From assembly GCF_901543175.1 (NCBI RefSeq), contig NZ_LR594040.1, positions 248,001-312,000 of the forward strand: a DNA stretch of 64,000 nt, written 5' to 3'. Of this stretch, positions 7,958-18,705 are shown in pieces. The notes under the pieces are model-generated. The model was not told the origin of the DNA, did not search any database, and was given only the letters and a program-made list of their open reading frames with translations. How positions within the stretch are numbered: position 1 is the first letter of the stretch; the number at the start of each line of letters is the position of its first letter. Both the position numbers and the translations under genes were made by a program. The DNA comes from Streptococcus australis. Lineage in GTDB: Bacteria; Bacillota; Bacilli; Lactobacillales; Streptococcaceae.

Positions 7958-8148
7958 AAAAAGCAATCATCTATTTCTTTATCGGCCTGTCACTCTTGGT
8001 ATGGTTAGTGGAAATGTTTACTGGTTGGTTTGACCAAACCTTGTTTCGCCAATTTATTCGTGGTGCTTGGGGTTTTGGATTTATGATTTTCATTGTTTTC
8101 CCTATGGGAATGAAGTGGTTGAAAGGAGAATCTCATGACTGTGATTAA
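7954..8148 (+). CDS. Second small membrane protein of the operon
   Basis: A 64-residue protein with two predicted membrane segments (about residues 5-22 and 38-55). It overlaps the upstream gene by 4 bp and the downstream ATPase gene by 14 bp. This translational coupling supports it as a real gene despite its size. The function is unknown. Confidence 0.75.
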   Translation: MKKAIIYFFIGLSLLVWLVEMFTGWFDQTLFRQFIRGAWGFGFMIFIVFPMGMKWLKGESHDCD

Positions 8149-9010
8149 AGTTGAGAAATTGAGTAAGAAAATAAAAGACAAGGAGATCTTGCGGAACATC
8201 TCTTTTGAAATCAACGATGGTGAATGTGTCGCCTTGATCGGGCCTAACGGAGCAGGAAAAACAACCTTGATTGATTGCCTCTTGGGCGACAAGTTCGTGA
8301 GCTCAGGTCAGGTCGCCATTCAAGGCTTTGCGCCAACAGATCCTCGATTAAAACAGCTTGTTTCTGTCTTACCTCAAGAAAATGCAGTTGTTCAAAGCTT
8401 GAAAGTGAAAGAACTTCTATCATTTTTCAAGTCACTTTATCCCGACAGTCTTTCAGATAAAGAAATTGATGACTTGCTGAGATTCTCAGACAAGCAGAAA
8501 AATCAGCTAGCGGGCAAGTTGTCTGGTGGGCAAAAACGTTTGTTCTCTTTCGTGTTGGCTTTAATAGGTCGTCCGAAAATTCTATTTTTAGACGAGCCAA
8601 CTGCTGCCATGGATACGTCGACACGTCAGCATTTTTGGGAAATTGTTAATCGATTAAAGAAAAATGGTGTCACTATTGTCTATTCTTCTCACTATATCGA
8701 AGAGGTAGAACATACGGCTGACCGCATTTTGGTGCTCCATAAGGGAGAATTGATTCGCGATACGACGCCTTATGCCATGCGTGGTGAAGAACAGGAAAAA
8801 CACTTTACCGTGCCTCTAACTTATCAGGAAGTTATCAGCACTTTGGACCAGGTTCAAGAGCTTGAAATCAAGCAAAATGCTCTTTCCTTCACAACCAAAG
8901 AAGCCAGCCAGGTATGGAAAGTCTTGCAAGAACAGGGCTGCATGATCGAAGAAATTGAAGTTCGCAATCGAACTCTCTTAGACAGTATCTTCGAAACGAC
9001 TCAAGACTAA
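8135..9010 (+). CDS. ABC transporter ATP-binding protein
   Basis: A 291-residue ATPase with Walker A GPNGAGKTT (about residues 35-43), signature KLSGGQKRLFSF, Walker B ILFLDEPTAAMD and H-loop SSHYIEEVEHT. The C-terminal 80 residues form the extension usual in ABC-2 drug or lantibiotic exporters. It starts at ATG 8135 behind AAAGGAGAA, inside the end of the preceding small gene. The partner is the permease at 9023. I recall the same group (ATPase, permease, kinase, regulator) in S. pneumoniae around SP_2000-2003, with two-component system 11. Confidence 0.92.
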   Translation: MTVIKVEKLSKKIKDKEILRNISFEINDGECVALIGPNGAGKTTLIDCLLGDKFVSSGQVAIQGFAPTDPRLKQLVSVLPQENAVVQSLKVKELLSFFKSLYPDSLSDKEIDDLLRFSDKQKNQLAGKLSGGQKRLFSFVLALIGRPKILFLDEPTAAMDTSTRQHFWEIVNRLKKNGVTIVYSSHYIEEVEHTADRILVLHKGELIRDTTPYAMRGEEQEKHFTVPLTYQEVISTLDQVQELEIKQNALSFTTKEASQVWKVLQEQGCMIEEIEVRNRTLLDSIFETTQD

Positions 9011-9022
9011 AGGAGATTGACG

Positions 9023-9757
9023 ATGAAAAATATGACAAGTCTCATGAAAGTAGAAATCATTCTGATGAAACGGCAAGCCATCTACTACTTGCTATCCATC
9101 GGACTTCCAAGTGTGTTTTACCTTATTTTCTCTGGTATGATGTCAGGATCAGACATTCCAGAAATTGCTCTTCAAGCCTATCTCTTTGCCATGACGCTCT
9201 TTAGTATCATGTCAAGTGCTTTTTTCAGTATCCCTAGCACACTCGAGTCTGATAAGACAAACAACTGGCAAAAATTGATTCAACATTCTCCTGTATCTAT
9301 GGTAGAATATTATGTATCAAAACTGTTCAGCACCCTACTGACTTTCTTGTTATCAATTATTGTTGTCTTTTCGGTTGGTCATTTTGTCCGTGGAGTGACT
9401 CTGCCTTGGCTTGATTGGTTGGTGATCGGAGTTATGTTACTGGTCGGAAGCGTGGTCTTTATCAGTATGGGTGTCTTGGTGAGCTTGCTACCCAGTGCTC
9501 AACTGATGACGGTTGTTGGAAATATTGCCTATATTGCTTTGGCTGTCCTAGGTGGACTGTGGTTCCCCTTGGATTCCTTCCCAGAATGGCTCCAATCTAT
9601 TGGAAAGCTGACTCCAACCTATCAACTGATGCAGGTCGTCTCTACTTATTTGGAACACCATGAATTTAGTATTCTTTCTGCCTTGGTTGTACTAGGTTAT
9701 ACAGTTTTCTTTGGTGTATTGGTCATTCAACTGAAAAAACGGATTGAGGTAAAATAA
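9023..9757 (+). CDS. ABC-2 type transporter permease
   Basis: A 244-residue integral membrane protein with six hydrophobic segments in the ABC-2 family arrangement, ending in a short basic tail. The ATG at 9023 has AGGAG at 9011-9015 before it. It lies 12 bases after its ATPase gene and 4 bases before the histidine kinase gene. With the ATPase it would form an exporter, probably for an antimicrobial or envelope-active compound sensed by the downstream kinase. Confidence 0.9.
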   Translation: MKNMTSLMKVEIILMKRQAIYYLLSIGLPSVFYLIFSGMMSGSDIPEIALQAYLFAMTLFSIMSSAFFSIPSTLESDKTNNWQKLIQHSPVSMVEYYVSKLFSTLLTFLLSIIVVFSVGHFVRGVTLPWLDWLVIGVMLLVGSVVFISMGVLVSLLPSAQLMTVVGNIAYIALAVLGGLWFPLDSFPEWLQSIGKLTPTYQLMQVVSTYLEHHEFSILSALVVLGYTVFFGVLVIQLKKRIEVK

Positions 9758-9761
9758 ATCT

Positions 9762-11460
<1,699 letters not shown>

Positions 11461-11517
11461 TAAGAAGGGTTAAAAAATTCCGAAACGATAACTTGAATCA
11501 AAGGAAATCCATACTAG

Positions 11518-11546
11518 AAAGGAGGAGGTAAATCGCCTCCTTTTCT
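11518..11546 (+). terminator. Terminator of the two-component operon
   Basis: AAAGGAGG, ten-base loop, CCTCCTTT with trailing T residues. Confidence 0.7.
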
Positions 11547-11612
11547 GGTTTAGAAAAGCGGTGAAAGCTAGTGTCAAAGAGTTAAAAGATCAGAATAAAA
11601 ATGAAAAATATC

Positions 11613-11642
11613 TTGACAATGAAGGAAAAATTGTGTTACAAT
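11613..11642 (+). promoter_or_regulatory. Promoter of rpsL-rpsG
   Basis: TTGACA (11613-11618), 18 bp spacer, TACAAT (11637-11642). Confidence 0.75.
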
Positions 11643-11778
11643 AATAGACGGTACTTTTTACTTTTGGTCTCTCAAAAGTGTACAGGGACGTGCTGACAAA
11701 TGTTGCAAAAGTACACACAGATGGTAGCTGTCACCAAGTGTATCATCACCAAAAATAAAAAAACACAGGAGAATGTAG

Positions 11779-12192
11779 ATGCCTACAATTAACCAATTGG
11801 TTCGCAAACCGCGTAAATCAAAAGTAGAAAAATCTAAATCACCAGCTTTGAACGTTGGTTACAACAGTCATAAAAAAGTTCAAACAAACGTTTCTTCACC
11901 ACAAAAACGTGGTGTTGCAACTCGTGTGGGAACAATGACACCTAAAAAACCTAACTCTGCCCTTCGTAAATTCGCTCGTGTACGTTTGAGCAACCTTATC
12001 GAAGTTACTGCCTACATCCCAGGTATCGGACACAACTTGCAAGAGCACAGCGTGGTGCTTCTTCGTGGTGGACGTGTAAAAGACCTTCCGGGGGTACGTT
12101 ACCATATCGTCCGTGGTGCACTTGATACTGCAGGTGTTAACGATCGTAAACAAGGCCGTTCTAAATACGGTACTAAACGTCCAAAAGCATAA
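11779..12192 (+). CDS. rpsL: 30S ribosomal protein S12
   Basis: The 137-residue S12 protein works in decoding at the ribosomal A site. The conserved [11 protein letters not shown] carries Lys56, and [13 protein letters not shown] carries Lys101. These are the positions changed in streptomycin-resistant mutants, and both are wild type here. It starts at ATG 11779 with an ACAGGAGAA ribosome binding site and is followed after 19 bases by rpsG. Confidence 0.98.
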   Translation: MPTINQLVRKPRKSKVEKSKSPALNVGYNSHKKVQTNVSSPQKRGVATRVGTMTPKKPNSALRKFARVRLSNLIEVTAYIPGIGHNLQEHSVVLLRGGRVKDLPGVRYHIVRGALDTAGVNDRKQGRSKYGTKRPKA

Positions 12193-12211
12193 GGAAAGGG
12201 GATAAAGAGAA

Positions 12212-12682
12212 ATGAGTCGTAAAAATAGAGCTCCAAAACGTGATGTATTGCCAGATCCGCTTTACAATTCACAACTAGTTACTCGTCTTATCAACCGCGT
12301 TATGCTTGACGGTAAACGTGGTACAGCTGCTTCAATCGTTTACGGTGCTTTTGAGCAAATCAAAGAAGCTACTGGTAACGATGCACTTGAAGTATTTGAA
12401 ACAGCTATGGAAAACATCATGCCTGTACTTGAAGTACGTGCACGTCGTGTTGGTGGATCTAACTACCAAGTCCCAGTTGAAGTTCGTCCAGAACGTCGTA
12501 CAACACTTGGACTTCGTTGGTTGGTAACCATCGCTCGCCTTCGTGGTGAACACACAATGCAAGACCGTCTTGCAAAAGAAATCTTGGATGCTGCGAACAA
12601 CACAGGTGCAGCAGTTAAGAAACGTGAAGACACTCACCGTATGGCTGAAGCTAACCGTGCCTTCGCACACTTCCGTTGGTAA
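12212..12682 (+). CDS. rpsG: 30S ribosomal protein S7
   Basis: The 156-residue S7 protein nucleates assembly of the head of the small subunit by binding 16S rRNA. It has the usual bacterial length and signature blocks ([20 protein letters not shown] near the start, [20 protein letters not shown] in the middle, [13 protein letters not shown] at the end). It is cotranscribed with rpsL. The gap to fusA is unusually long and structured, and fusA has its own promoter. Confidence 0.98.
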
Positions 12683-12803
12683 AATCATGATGCTAGGAAC
12701 GGTAAGGATGCAAGGTGAAAATAGGAAACTGACGCAGTATTCGACGAATACAAGGAAGTTTATCTTTTTCATACAGCATCCCGTTCCGGCTCAAATTGGC
12801 TAA

Positions 12804-12867
12804 TTAACTTTAGCCCGAGTTCAATTGAGTTCAACTCAGCTAGCTAACTCTAGCCCGAGTTCAATTC
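12804..12867 (+). repeat. Tandem direct repeat, two copies, 40-base period
   Basis: TTAGCCCGAGTTCAATT-type units at 12804-12826 and 12844-12867 differ at one position in the shared core (TAACTTTAGCCC against TAACTCTAGCCC). The copies are separated by the pseudo-palindromic GAGTTCAACTC. Confidence 0.75.
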
Positions 12868-12886
12868 AACTTGTATACAAGTTGAA
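12865..12886. repeat. 22-bp perfect palindrome
   Basis: Its core is CAACTTGTATACAAGTTG, extended by one TT/AA pair on each side. It overlaps the end of the second direct-repeat unit by three bases, 112 bases before the fusA start. It could be a protein operator or an RNA hairpin without a T tract. Confidence 0.8.
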
Positions 12887-12913
12887 ACCAACAAAAACAA
12901 GATAAACATTGAG

Positions 12914-12942
12914 AACGGGTAGGTCCTGCCTATCCGTTTTTA
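12914..12942 (+). terminator. Terminator upstream of fusA
   Basis: AACGGGTAGG, short loop, CCTATCCGTT and a T tract. One mismatch lies in the stem. It would end rpsL-rpsG transcription. Confidence 0.75.
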
Positions 12943-12951
12943 TTAAAATCG

Positions 12952-12960
12952 TGTTATAAT
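12952..12960 (+). promoter_or_regulatory. Extended -10 promoter of fusA
   Basis: TGTTATAAT (TG, one base, TATAAT) 37 bases before the fusA ATG. No consensus -35 is visible, as is usual for extended -10 promoters. Confidence 0.7.
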
Positions 12961-12997
12961 AGAATAGAAATTAAAATAAATAGGAGAAACAAACCTC

Positions 12998-15079
12998 ATG
13001 GCACGCGAATTTTCACTTGAAAAAACTCGTAATATCGGTATCATGGCTCACGTCGATGCCGGTAAAACAACAACTACTGAGCGTATTCTTTACTACACTG
13101 GTAAAATCCACAAAATCGGTGAAACTCACGAAGGTGCGTCACAAATGGACTGGATGGAGCAAGAGCAAGAACGTGGTATCACTATCACATCTGCTGCGAC
13201 AACAGCTCAATGGAACAATCACCGCGTAAACATCATCGACACACCAGGACACGTGGACTTCACAATCGAAGTACAACGTTCTCTTCGTGTATTGGATGGT
13301 GCGGTTACCGTTCTTGACTCACAATCAGGTGTTGAGCCTCAAACTGAAACAGTTTGGCGTCAAGCAACTGAGTACGGAGTTCCACGTATCGTATTTGCCA
13401 ACAAAATGGACAAAATCGGTGCTGACTTCCTTTACTCTGTAAGCACACTTCACGACCGTCTTCAAGCAAACGCACACCCAATCCAATTGCCAATCGGTGC
13501 TGAAGATGACTTCCGTGGTATCATCGACTTGATCAAGATGAAAGCTGAAATCTATACTAACGACCTTGGTACAGATATCCTTGAAGAAGATATTCCAGCT
13601 GAATACCTTGACCAAGCTCAAGAATACCGTGAAAAATTGATCGAAGCAGTTGCTGAAACTGACGAAGACTTGATGATGAAATACCTCGAAGGTGAAGAAA
13701 TCACTAACGAAGAATTGAAAGCTGGTATCCGTAAAGCGACTATCAACGTTGAATTCTTCCCAGTATTGTGTGGTTCTGCCTTCAAGAACAAAGGTGTTCA
13801 ATTGATGCTTGATGCGGTTATCGACTACCTTCCAAGCCCACTTGACATCCCAGCAATCAAAGGTATCAACCCAGATACAGACGAAGAAGAAACTCGTCCA
13901 GCATCTGACGAAGAGCCATTCGCAGCTCTTGCCTTCAAGATTGCAACAGACCCATTTGTAGGCCGCTTGACATTCTTCCGTGTTTACTCAGGTGTGCTTC
14001 AATCAGGTTCTTACGTAATGAACACTTCTAAAGGTAAACGTGAACGTATCGGACGTCTTGTGCAATTGCATGCCAATAGTCGTCAAGAAATCGAAACCGT
14101 TTATGCTGGTGATATTGCAGCTGCTATTGGTTTGAAGGATACAACTACTGGTGATTCATTGACAGATGAAAAAGCTAAAATCATCCTTGAGTCAATCCAC
14201 GTTCCAGAACCAGTTATCCAGTTGATGGTTGAGCCAAAATCTAAAGCTGACCAAGATAAGATGGGTATTGCCCTTCAAAAATTGGCGGAAGAAGATCCAA
14301 CATTCCGCGTTGAAACAAACGTTGAAACTGGTGAAACAGTTATCTCAGGTATGGGTGAACTTCACCTTGACGTCCTTGTTGACCGTATGCGTCGTGAGTT
14401 CAAAGTTGAAGCGAACGTAGGTGCTCCTCAAGTATCTTACCGTGAAACATTCCGCGCTTCTACTCAAGCACGTGGATTCTTCAAACGTCAGTCTGGTGGT
14501 AAAGGTCAATTCGGTGATGTATGGATTGAGTTTAGTCCAAACGAAGAAGGTAAAGGATTCGAATTCGAGAACGCAATCGTCGGTGGTGTGGTTCCTCGTG
14601 AATTTATCCCAGCGGTTGAAAAAGGTTTGGTAGAATCTATGGCTAACGGTGTTCTTGCAGGTTACCCAATGGTTGACGTTAAAGCTAAGCTTTACGATGG
14701 TTCATACCACGATGTCGACTCATCTGAAACTGCCTTCAAGATCGCGGCTTCACTTGCCCTTAAAGAAGCTGCTAAATCAGCACAACCAGCTATCCTTGAG
14801 CCAATGATGCTTGTAACCATCACTGTTCCTGAAGAAAACCTTGGTGATGTTATGGGTCACGTAACTGCTCGTCGTGGACGTGTTGATGGTATGGAAGCAC
14901 ACGGTAACAGCCAAATCGTTCGTGCTTACGTTCCACTTGCTGAAATGTTCGGTTACGCAACTGTTCTTCGTTCAGCATCTCAAGGACGTGGTACTTTCAT
15001 GATGGTATTTGACCACTACGAAGATGTACCTAAGTCAGTACAAGAAGAAATCATTAAGAAAAACAAAGGTGAAGACTAA
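12998..15079 (+). CDS. fusA: Elongation factor G
   Basis: The 693-residue GTPase drives ribosomal translocation. Its G motifs are clear: [15 protein letters not shown] (residues 18-32), DTPGHVDF (about 82-89) and NKMD (about 136-139). Full-length domains II-V follow and end in a Lys-rich tail. It has its own promoter and terminator and is not cotranscribed with a tuf gene here. Codon use is strongly biased, as expected for a highly expressed gene. Confidence 0.98.
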   Translation: MAREFSLEKTRNIGIMAHVDAGKTTTTERILYYTGKIHKIGETHEGASQMDWMEQEQERGITITSAATTAQWNNHRVNIIDTPGHVDFTIEVQRSLRVLDGAVTVLDSQSGVEPQTETVWRQATEYGVPRIVFANKMDKIGADFLYSVSTLHDRLQANAHPIQLPIGAEDDFRGIIDLIKMKAEIYTNDLGTDILEEDIPAEYLDQAQEYREKLIEAVAETDEDLMMKYLEGEEITNEELKAGIRKATINVEFFPVLCGSAFKNKGVQLMLDAVIDYLPSPLDIPAIKGINPDTDEEETRPASDEEPFAALAFKIATDPFVGRLTFFRVYSGVLQSGSYVMNTSKGKRERIGRLVQLHANSRQEIETVYAGDIAAAIGLKDTTTGDSLTDEKAKIILESIHVPEPVIQLMVEPKSKADQDKMGIALQKLAEEDPTFRVETNVETGETVISGMGELHLDVLVDRMRREFKVEANVGAPQVSYRETFRASTQARGFFKRQSGGKGQFGDVWIEFSPNEEGKGFEFENAIVGGVVPREFIPAVEKGLVESMANGVLAGYPMVDVKAKLYDGSYHDVDSSETAFKIAASLALKEAAKSAQPAILEPMMLVTITVPEENLGDVMGHVTARRGRVDGMEAHGNSQIVRAYVPLAEMFGYATVLRSASQGRGTFMMVFDHYEDVPKSVQEEIIKKNKGED

Positions 15080-15095
15080 TCAGTCCTCGCTCTAG

Positions 15096-15124
15096 AAGGA
15101 AGTCACTTGGTGGCTTCCTTTTTT
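15096..15124 (+). terminator. Terminator of fusA
   Basis: AAGGAAGTCAC, three-base loop, GTGGCTTCCTT and a T tract. Confidence 0.9.
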
Positions 15125-15250
15125 ATGTTCTATATCAAAGAAGATTAGAAAAATATACTCTAAATTAAATTTGGAAGTAATAAGATCGTTCAATTCCCTA
15201 TTCATATTTATAAAAATAGGAAAAACATTCATAAAAACACGCTTAGATAG

Positions 15251-15265
15251 AAAATTCAGAAAATT
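15251..15265. promoter_or_regulatory. CodY box upstream of ilvB
   Basis: AAAATTCAGAAAATT matches the CodY consensus AATTTTCWGAAAATT at 13 of 15 positions. It lies just upstream of the ilvB -35. CodY represses branched-chain amino acid synthesis genes when these amino acids and GTP are plentiful, so repression of ilvBN is expected. Confidence 0.7.
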
Positions 15266-15277
15266 GTTTCTTTTGTC

Positions 15278-15305
15278 TTGAAAATTTTTGAAAAAATGGT
15301 ATGAT
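15278..15305 (+). promoter_or_regulatory. Promoter of ilvBN
   Basis: TTGAAA (15278-15283), 16 bp spacer, TATGAT (15300-15305). The leader of about 30 bases is too short for a T-box. Confidence 0.65.
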
Positions 15306-15343
15306 AGTAACAAGCTATTTTTAAGAGAAGAGAAAGGGGAACA

Positions 15344-17044
15344 ATGGAGAAAATCAGTTTAGACGCTCCTAAGACGGGGTCGGACCTAGTTTTGGAAACA
15401 CTCCGTGATTTAGGAATTGATACCATATTTGGTTATCCTGGTGGGGCTGTCTTGCCTTTATATGATGCGATTTATAATTTCAAAGGCATTCGCCACATTC
15501 TAGGTCGCCATGAGCAAGGATGCTTGCACGAAGCTGAAGGCTATGCCAAATCAACTGGAAAGTTGGGTGTTGCCGTCGTCACTAGCGGACCAGGAGCAAC
15601 AAATGCCATTACAGGGATTGCGGATGCCATGAGCGATAGCGTTCCCCTTTTGGTCTTTACAGGTCAGGTTGCTCGAGCGGGAATTGGGAAGGATGCCTTT
15701 CAGGAGGCGGATATTGTCGGTATTACCATGCCCATTACCAAGTACAATTACCAAGTCCGTGAGACAGCTGATATTCCTCGTATCATTACGGAAGCTGTCC
15801 ATATCGCGACCACAGGTCGTCCAGGTCCAGTCGTGATTGACTTGCCTAAGGATGTATCCGCCTTAGAGACAGACTTCATCTATTCACCAGAAGTGCATTT
15901 ACCGAGTTATCAACCTACGATCGAACCGAACGACATGCAAATCAAGAAAATCTTGAAACAATTGTCTAAGGCTAAGAAACCTGTTTTGTTGGCAGGTGGT
16001 GGTATCAGCTATGCAGAAGCTTCAAAAGAATTGAATGAATTTGCTGAACGCTATCAAATTCCAGTTGTGACCAGTCTTTTGGGTCAAGGTACTATTGCAA
16101 CTAGCCATCCACTCTTCCTTGGTATGGGAGGTATGCACGGTTCTTTCGCAGCCAACATTGCCATGACCGAAGCGGACTTTATGATTAGTATTGGTTGCCG
16201 TTTCGATGACCGCCTGACTGGAAATCCTAAGACTTTTGCTAAAAATGCCAAGGTTGCTCATATCGATATTGATCCAGCAGAGATTGGTAAGATTATCAGT
16301 GCAGATATTCCAGTGGTTGGGGACGCTAAGAAAGCCTTACAGATGCTACTGGCAGAACCAACTGTTCATAACAATACTGAAAAGTGGATTGACAAAGTCA
16401 CCAAGGACAAGAACCGCGTTCGTTCTTATGATAAGAAAGAACGTGTGGTTCAACCGCAGGCAGTCATTGAACGCATCGGTGAGTTGACGAATGGGGATGC
16501 TATTGTCGTTACTGACGTTGGTCAACATCAAATGTGGACAGCCCAGTATTACCCATATCAAAATGAACGTCAATTAGTCACTTCAGGTGGTTTGGGTACC
16601 ATGGGATTCGGTGTTCCTGCAGCAATCGGAGCTAAGATTGCCAATCCAGAAAAAGAAGTAGTTCTTTTTGTCGGTGACGGTGGCTTCCAAATGACCAACC
16701 AAGAACTAGCCATCCTAAATATCTACAAGGTACCCATTAAGGTCGTGATGCTGAATAACCACTCCCTAGGAATGGTTCGTCAGTGGCAAGAATCCTTCTA
16801 TGACGGTAGAACTTCAGAGTCAGTCTTTGACACTCTCCCTGACTTCCAGCTGATGGCACAGGCCTACGGTATCAAAAACTATAAATTTGATAATCCAGAG
16901 ACGATAGAGAAGGATTTAGAAGTCATTCTGGAGGATGTGCCGATGTTTATCGAGGTGGATATTTCCCGTAAGGAGCAGGTTTTGCCAATGGTACCAGCCG
17001 GTAAGAGCAATCATGAGATGTTGGGGGTGAAGTTCCATGCGTAG
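15344..17044 (+). CDS. ilvB: Acetolactate synthase, large (catalytic) subunit
   Basis: The 566-residue thiamine-diphosphate enzyme condenses pyruvate with pyruvate or 2-oxobutyrate in the first common step of valine, leucine and isoleucine synthesis. Visible signatures are the N-terminal FGYPGGAVLPLYDAI and ARHEQ-like GRHEQGCLHEAEGYA (catalytic Glu). The C-terminal diphosphate/Mg-binding motif runs GDGGFQMTNQELA with NNHSLGMVRQWQ. The regulatory subunit gene overlaps its 3' end by 8 bp. Confidence 0.97.
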   Translation: MEKISLDAPKTGSDLVLETLRDLGIDTIFGYPGGAVLPLYDAIYNFKGIRHILGRHEQGCLHEAEGYAKSTGKLGVAVVTSGPGATNAITGIADAMSDSVPLLVFTGQVARAGIGKDAFQEADIVGITMPITKYNYQVRETADIPRIITEAVHIATTGRPGPVVIDLPKDVSALETDFIYSPEVHLPSYQPTIEPNDMQIKKILKQLSKAKKPVLLAGGGISYAEASKELNEFAERYQIPVVTSLLGQGTIATSHPLFLGMGGMHGSFAANIAMTEADFMISIGCRFDDRLTGNPKTFAKNAKVAHIDIDPAEIGKIISADIPVVGDAKKALQMLLAEPTVHNNTEKWIDKVTKDKNRVRSYDKKERVVQPQAVIERIGELTNGDAIVVTDVGQHQMWTAQYYPYQNERQLVTSGGLGTMGFGVPAAIGAKIANPEKEVVLFVGDGGFQMTNQELAILNIYKVPIKVVMLNNHSLGMVRQWQESFYDGRTSESVFDTLPDFQLMAQAYGIKNYKFDNPETIEKDLEVILEDVPMFIEVDISRKEQVLPMVPAGKSNHEMLGVKFHA

Positions 17045-17513
17045 AATGTTAACAGCAAAACTACAAAATCGTTCAGGAGTCCTCAATCGCTTTACAGGTG
17101 TCCTTTCACGTCGTCAAGTCAACATTGAGAGTATCTCAGTTGGTGCGACAGAGAATCCTGATGTATCAAGGATTACCATCATTATTGATGTGGCTTCACA
17201 TGATGAGGTCGAGCAAATCATCAAGCAACTCAACCGTCAGATCGATGTGATTCGCATTCGGGATATTACAGATAAACCACACTTGGAAAGAGAAGTTATC
17301 TTGGTGAAGGTGTCTGCACCTGCTGAAAAGCGTGCAGAAATCTTGGCTATTATTCAACCTTTCCGTGCAACGGTGGTGGATGTGGCTCCAAGCTCGATTA
17401 CGATCCAGATGACTGGGAATGCTGAAAAGAGTGAGGCACTCTTGCGAGTAATCCGTCCTTATGGAATTAGAAATATTGCTCGAACAGGTGCAACTGGATT
17501 TACCCGCGACTAA
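17037..17513 (+). CDS. ilvN: Acetolactate synthase, small (regulatory) subunit
   Basis: A 158-residue protein with an N-terminal ACT domain (LQNRSGVLNRFTGVLSRRQV) and a C-terminal small-subunit domain. It confers valine feedback inhibition and full activity on IlvB. The 8-bp overlap with ilvB and a ribosome binding site inside the ilvB end (GGGGGTGAAG) indicate translational coupling. Confidence 0.96.
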   Translation: MRRMLTAKLQNRSGVLNRFTGVLSRRQVNIESISVGATENPDVSRITIIIDVASHDEVEQIIKQLNRQIDVIRIRDITDKPHLEREVILVKVSAPAEKRAEILAIIQPFRATVVDVAPSSITIQMTGNAEKSEALLRVIRPYGIRNIARTGATGFTRD

Positions 17514-17538
17514 TGCTCTTTGATTTTCATTGAGTATA
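17514..17538 (-). repeat. Partial BOX element (boxA terminus)
   Basis: Read on the minus strand, these 25 bases begin TATACTCAATGAAAATCAAA. They match the start of the boxA module of the pneumococcal BOX repeat as I remember it. Only this end is present; no boxB or boxC follows. It directly abuts the ilvN stop codon. Confidence 0.65.
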
Positions 17539-17571
17539 AAAAAATAACTTAAATTTGTTAAACCAGCCTAA

Positions 17572-18627
<1,056 letters not shown>

Positions 18628-18648
18628 TTCTTAGAATAAAAACAGAAG

Positions 18649-18678
18649 GCGAGTTGGGGGGTACCTAACTCGCTTTTT
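18649..18678 (+). terminator. Terminator after ilvC
   Basis: GCGAGTT, 11-base loop containing GGGTACC, AACTCGC and a T tract. Confidence 0.85.
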
Positions 18679-18705
18679 ACCTTGTAAAGTATTTGAGGAG
18701 GAGAC

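Larger units (their letters stand above)
11461..11778. other. Intergenic stretch before rpsL
   Basis: The 318 bases hold the terminator of the two-component operon (11518-11546), the rpsL promoter (11613-11642) and a leader of about 130 bases. The leader starts with a hairpin near 11651-11685: a CTTTTG/CAAAAG stem flanked by GTAC/GTAC. No coding sequence was seen. Confidence 0.6.
12683..12997. other. Structured, repeat-rich rpsG-fusA intergenic region
   Basis: The 315 bases contain a long-range inverted repeat: GGAACGG (12696-12702) with GATGC (12707-12711) against GCATCCCGTTCC (12776-12787). A small hairpin GTATTCG/CGAATAC (12737-12751) lies inside it. Two copies of a roughly 22-base direct repeat follow at a 40-base period (12804-12826, 12844-12867), then a 22-bp perfect palindrome (12865-12886). 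A terminator (12914-12942) and the fusA promoter end the gap. No convincing gene is present. Confidence 0.7.

Noticed and set aside
11779-12192. Streptomycin resistance allele of rpsL
   Set aside because: Lys56 and Lys101 are both wild type.
12543-12803. 86-codon frame running from rpsG into the intergenic region
   Set aside because: Most of it is an out-of-frame shadow of rpsG; the rest covers the inverted repeat.
12804-12886. Possible CRISPR-like repeats
   Set aside because: Only two units, with the intervening sequence itself pseudo-palindromic, and no cas genes nearby.
15306-15343. T-box or attenuator before ilvB
   Set aside because: The leader from the predicted start is about 30 bases, too short; a CodY box explains control better.
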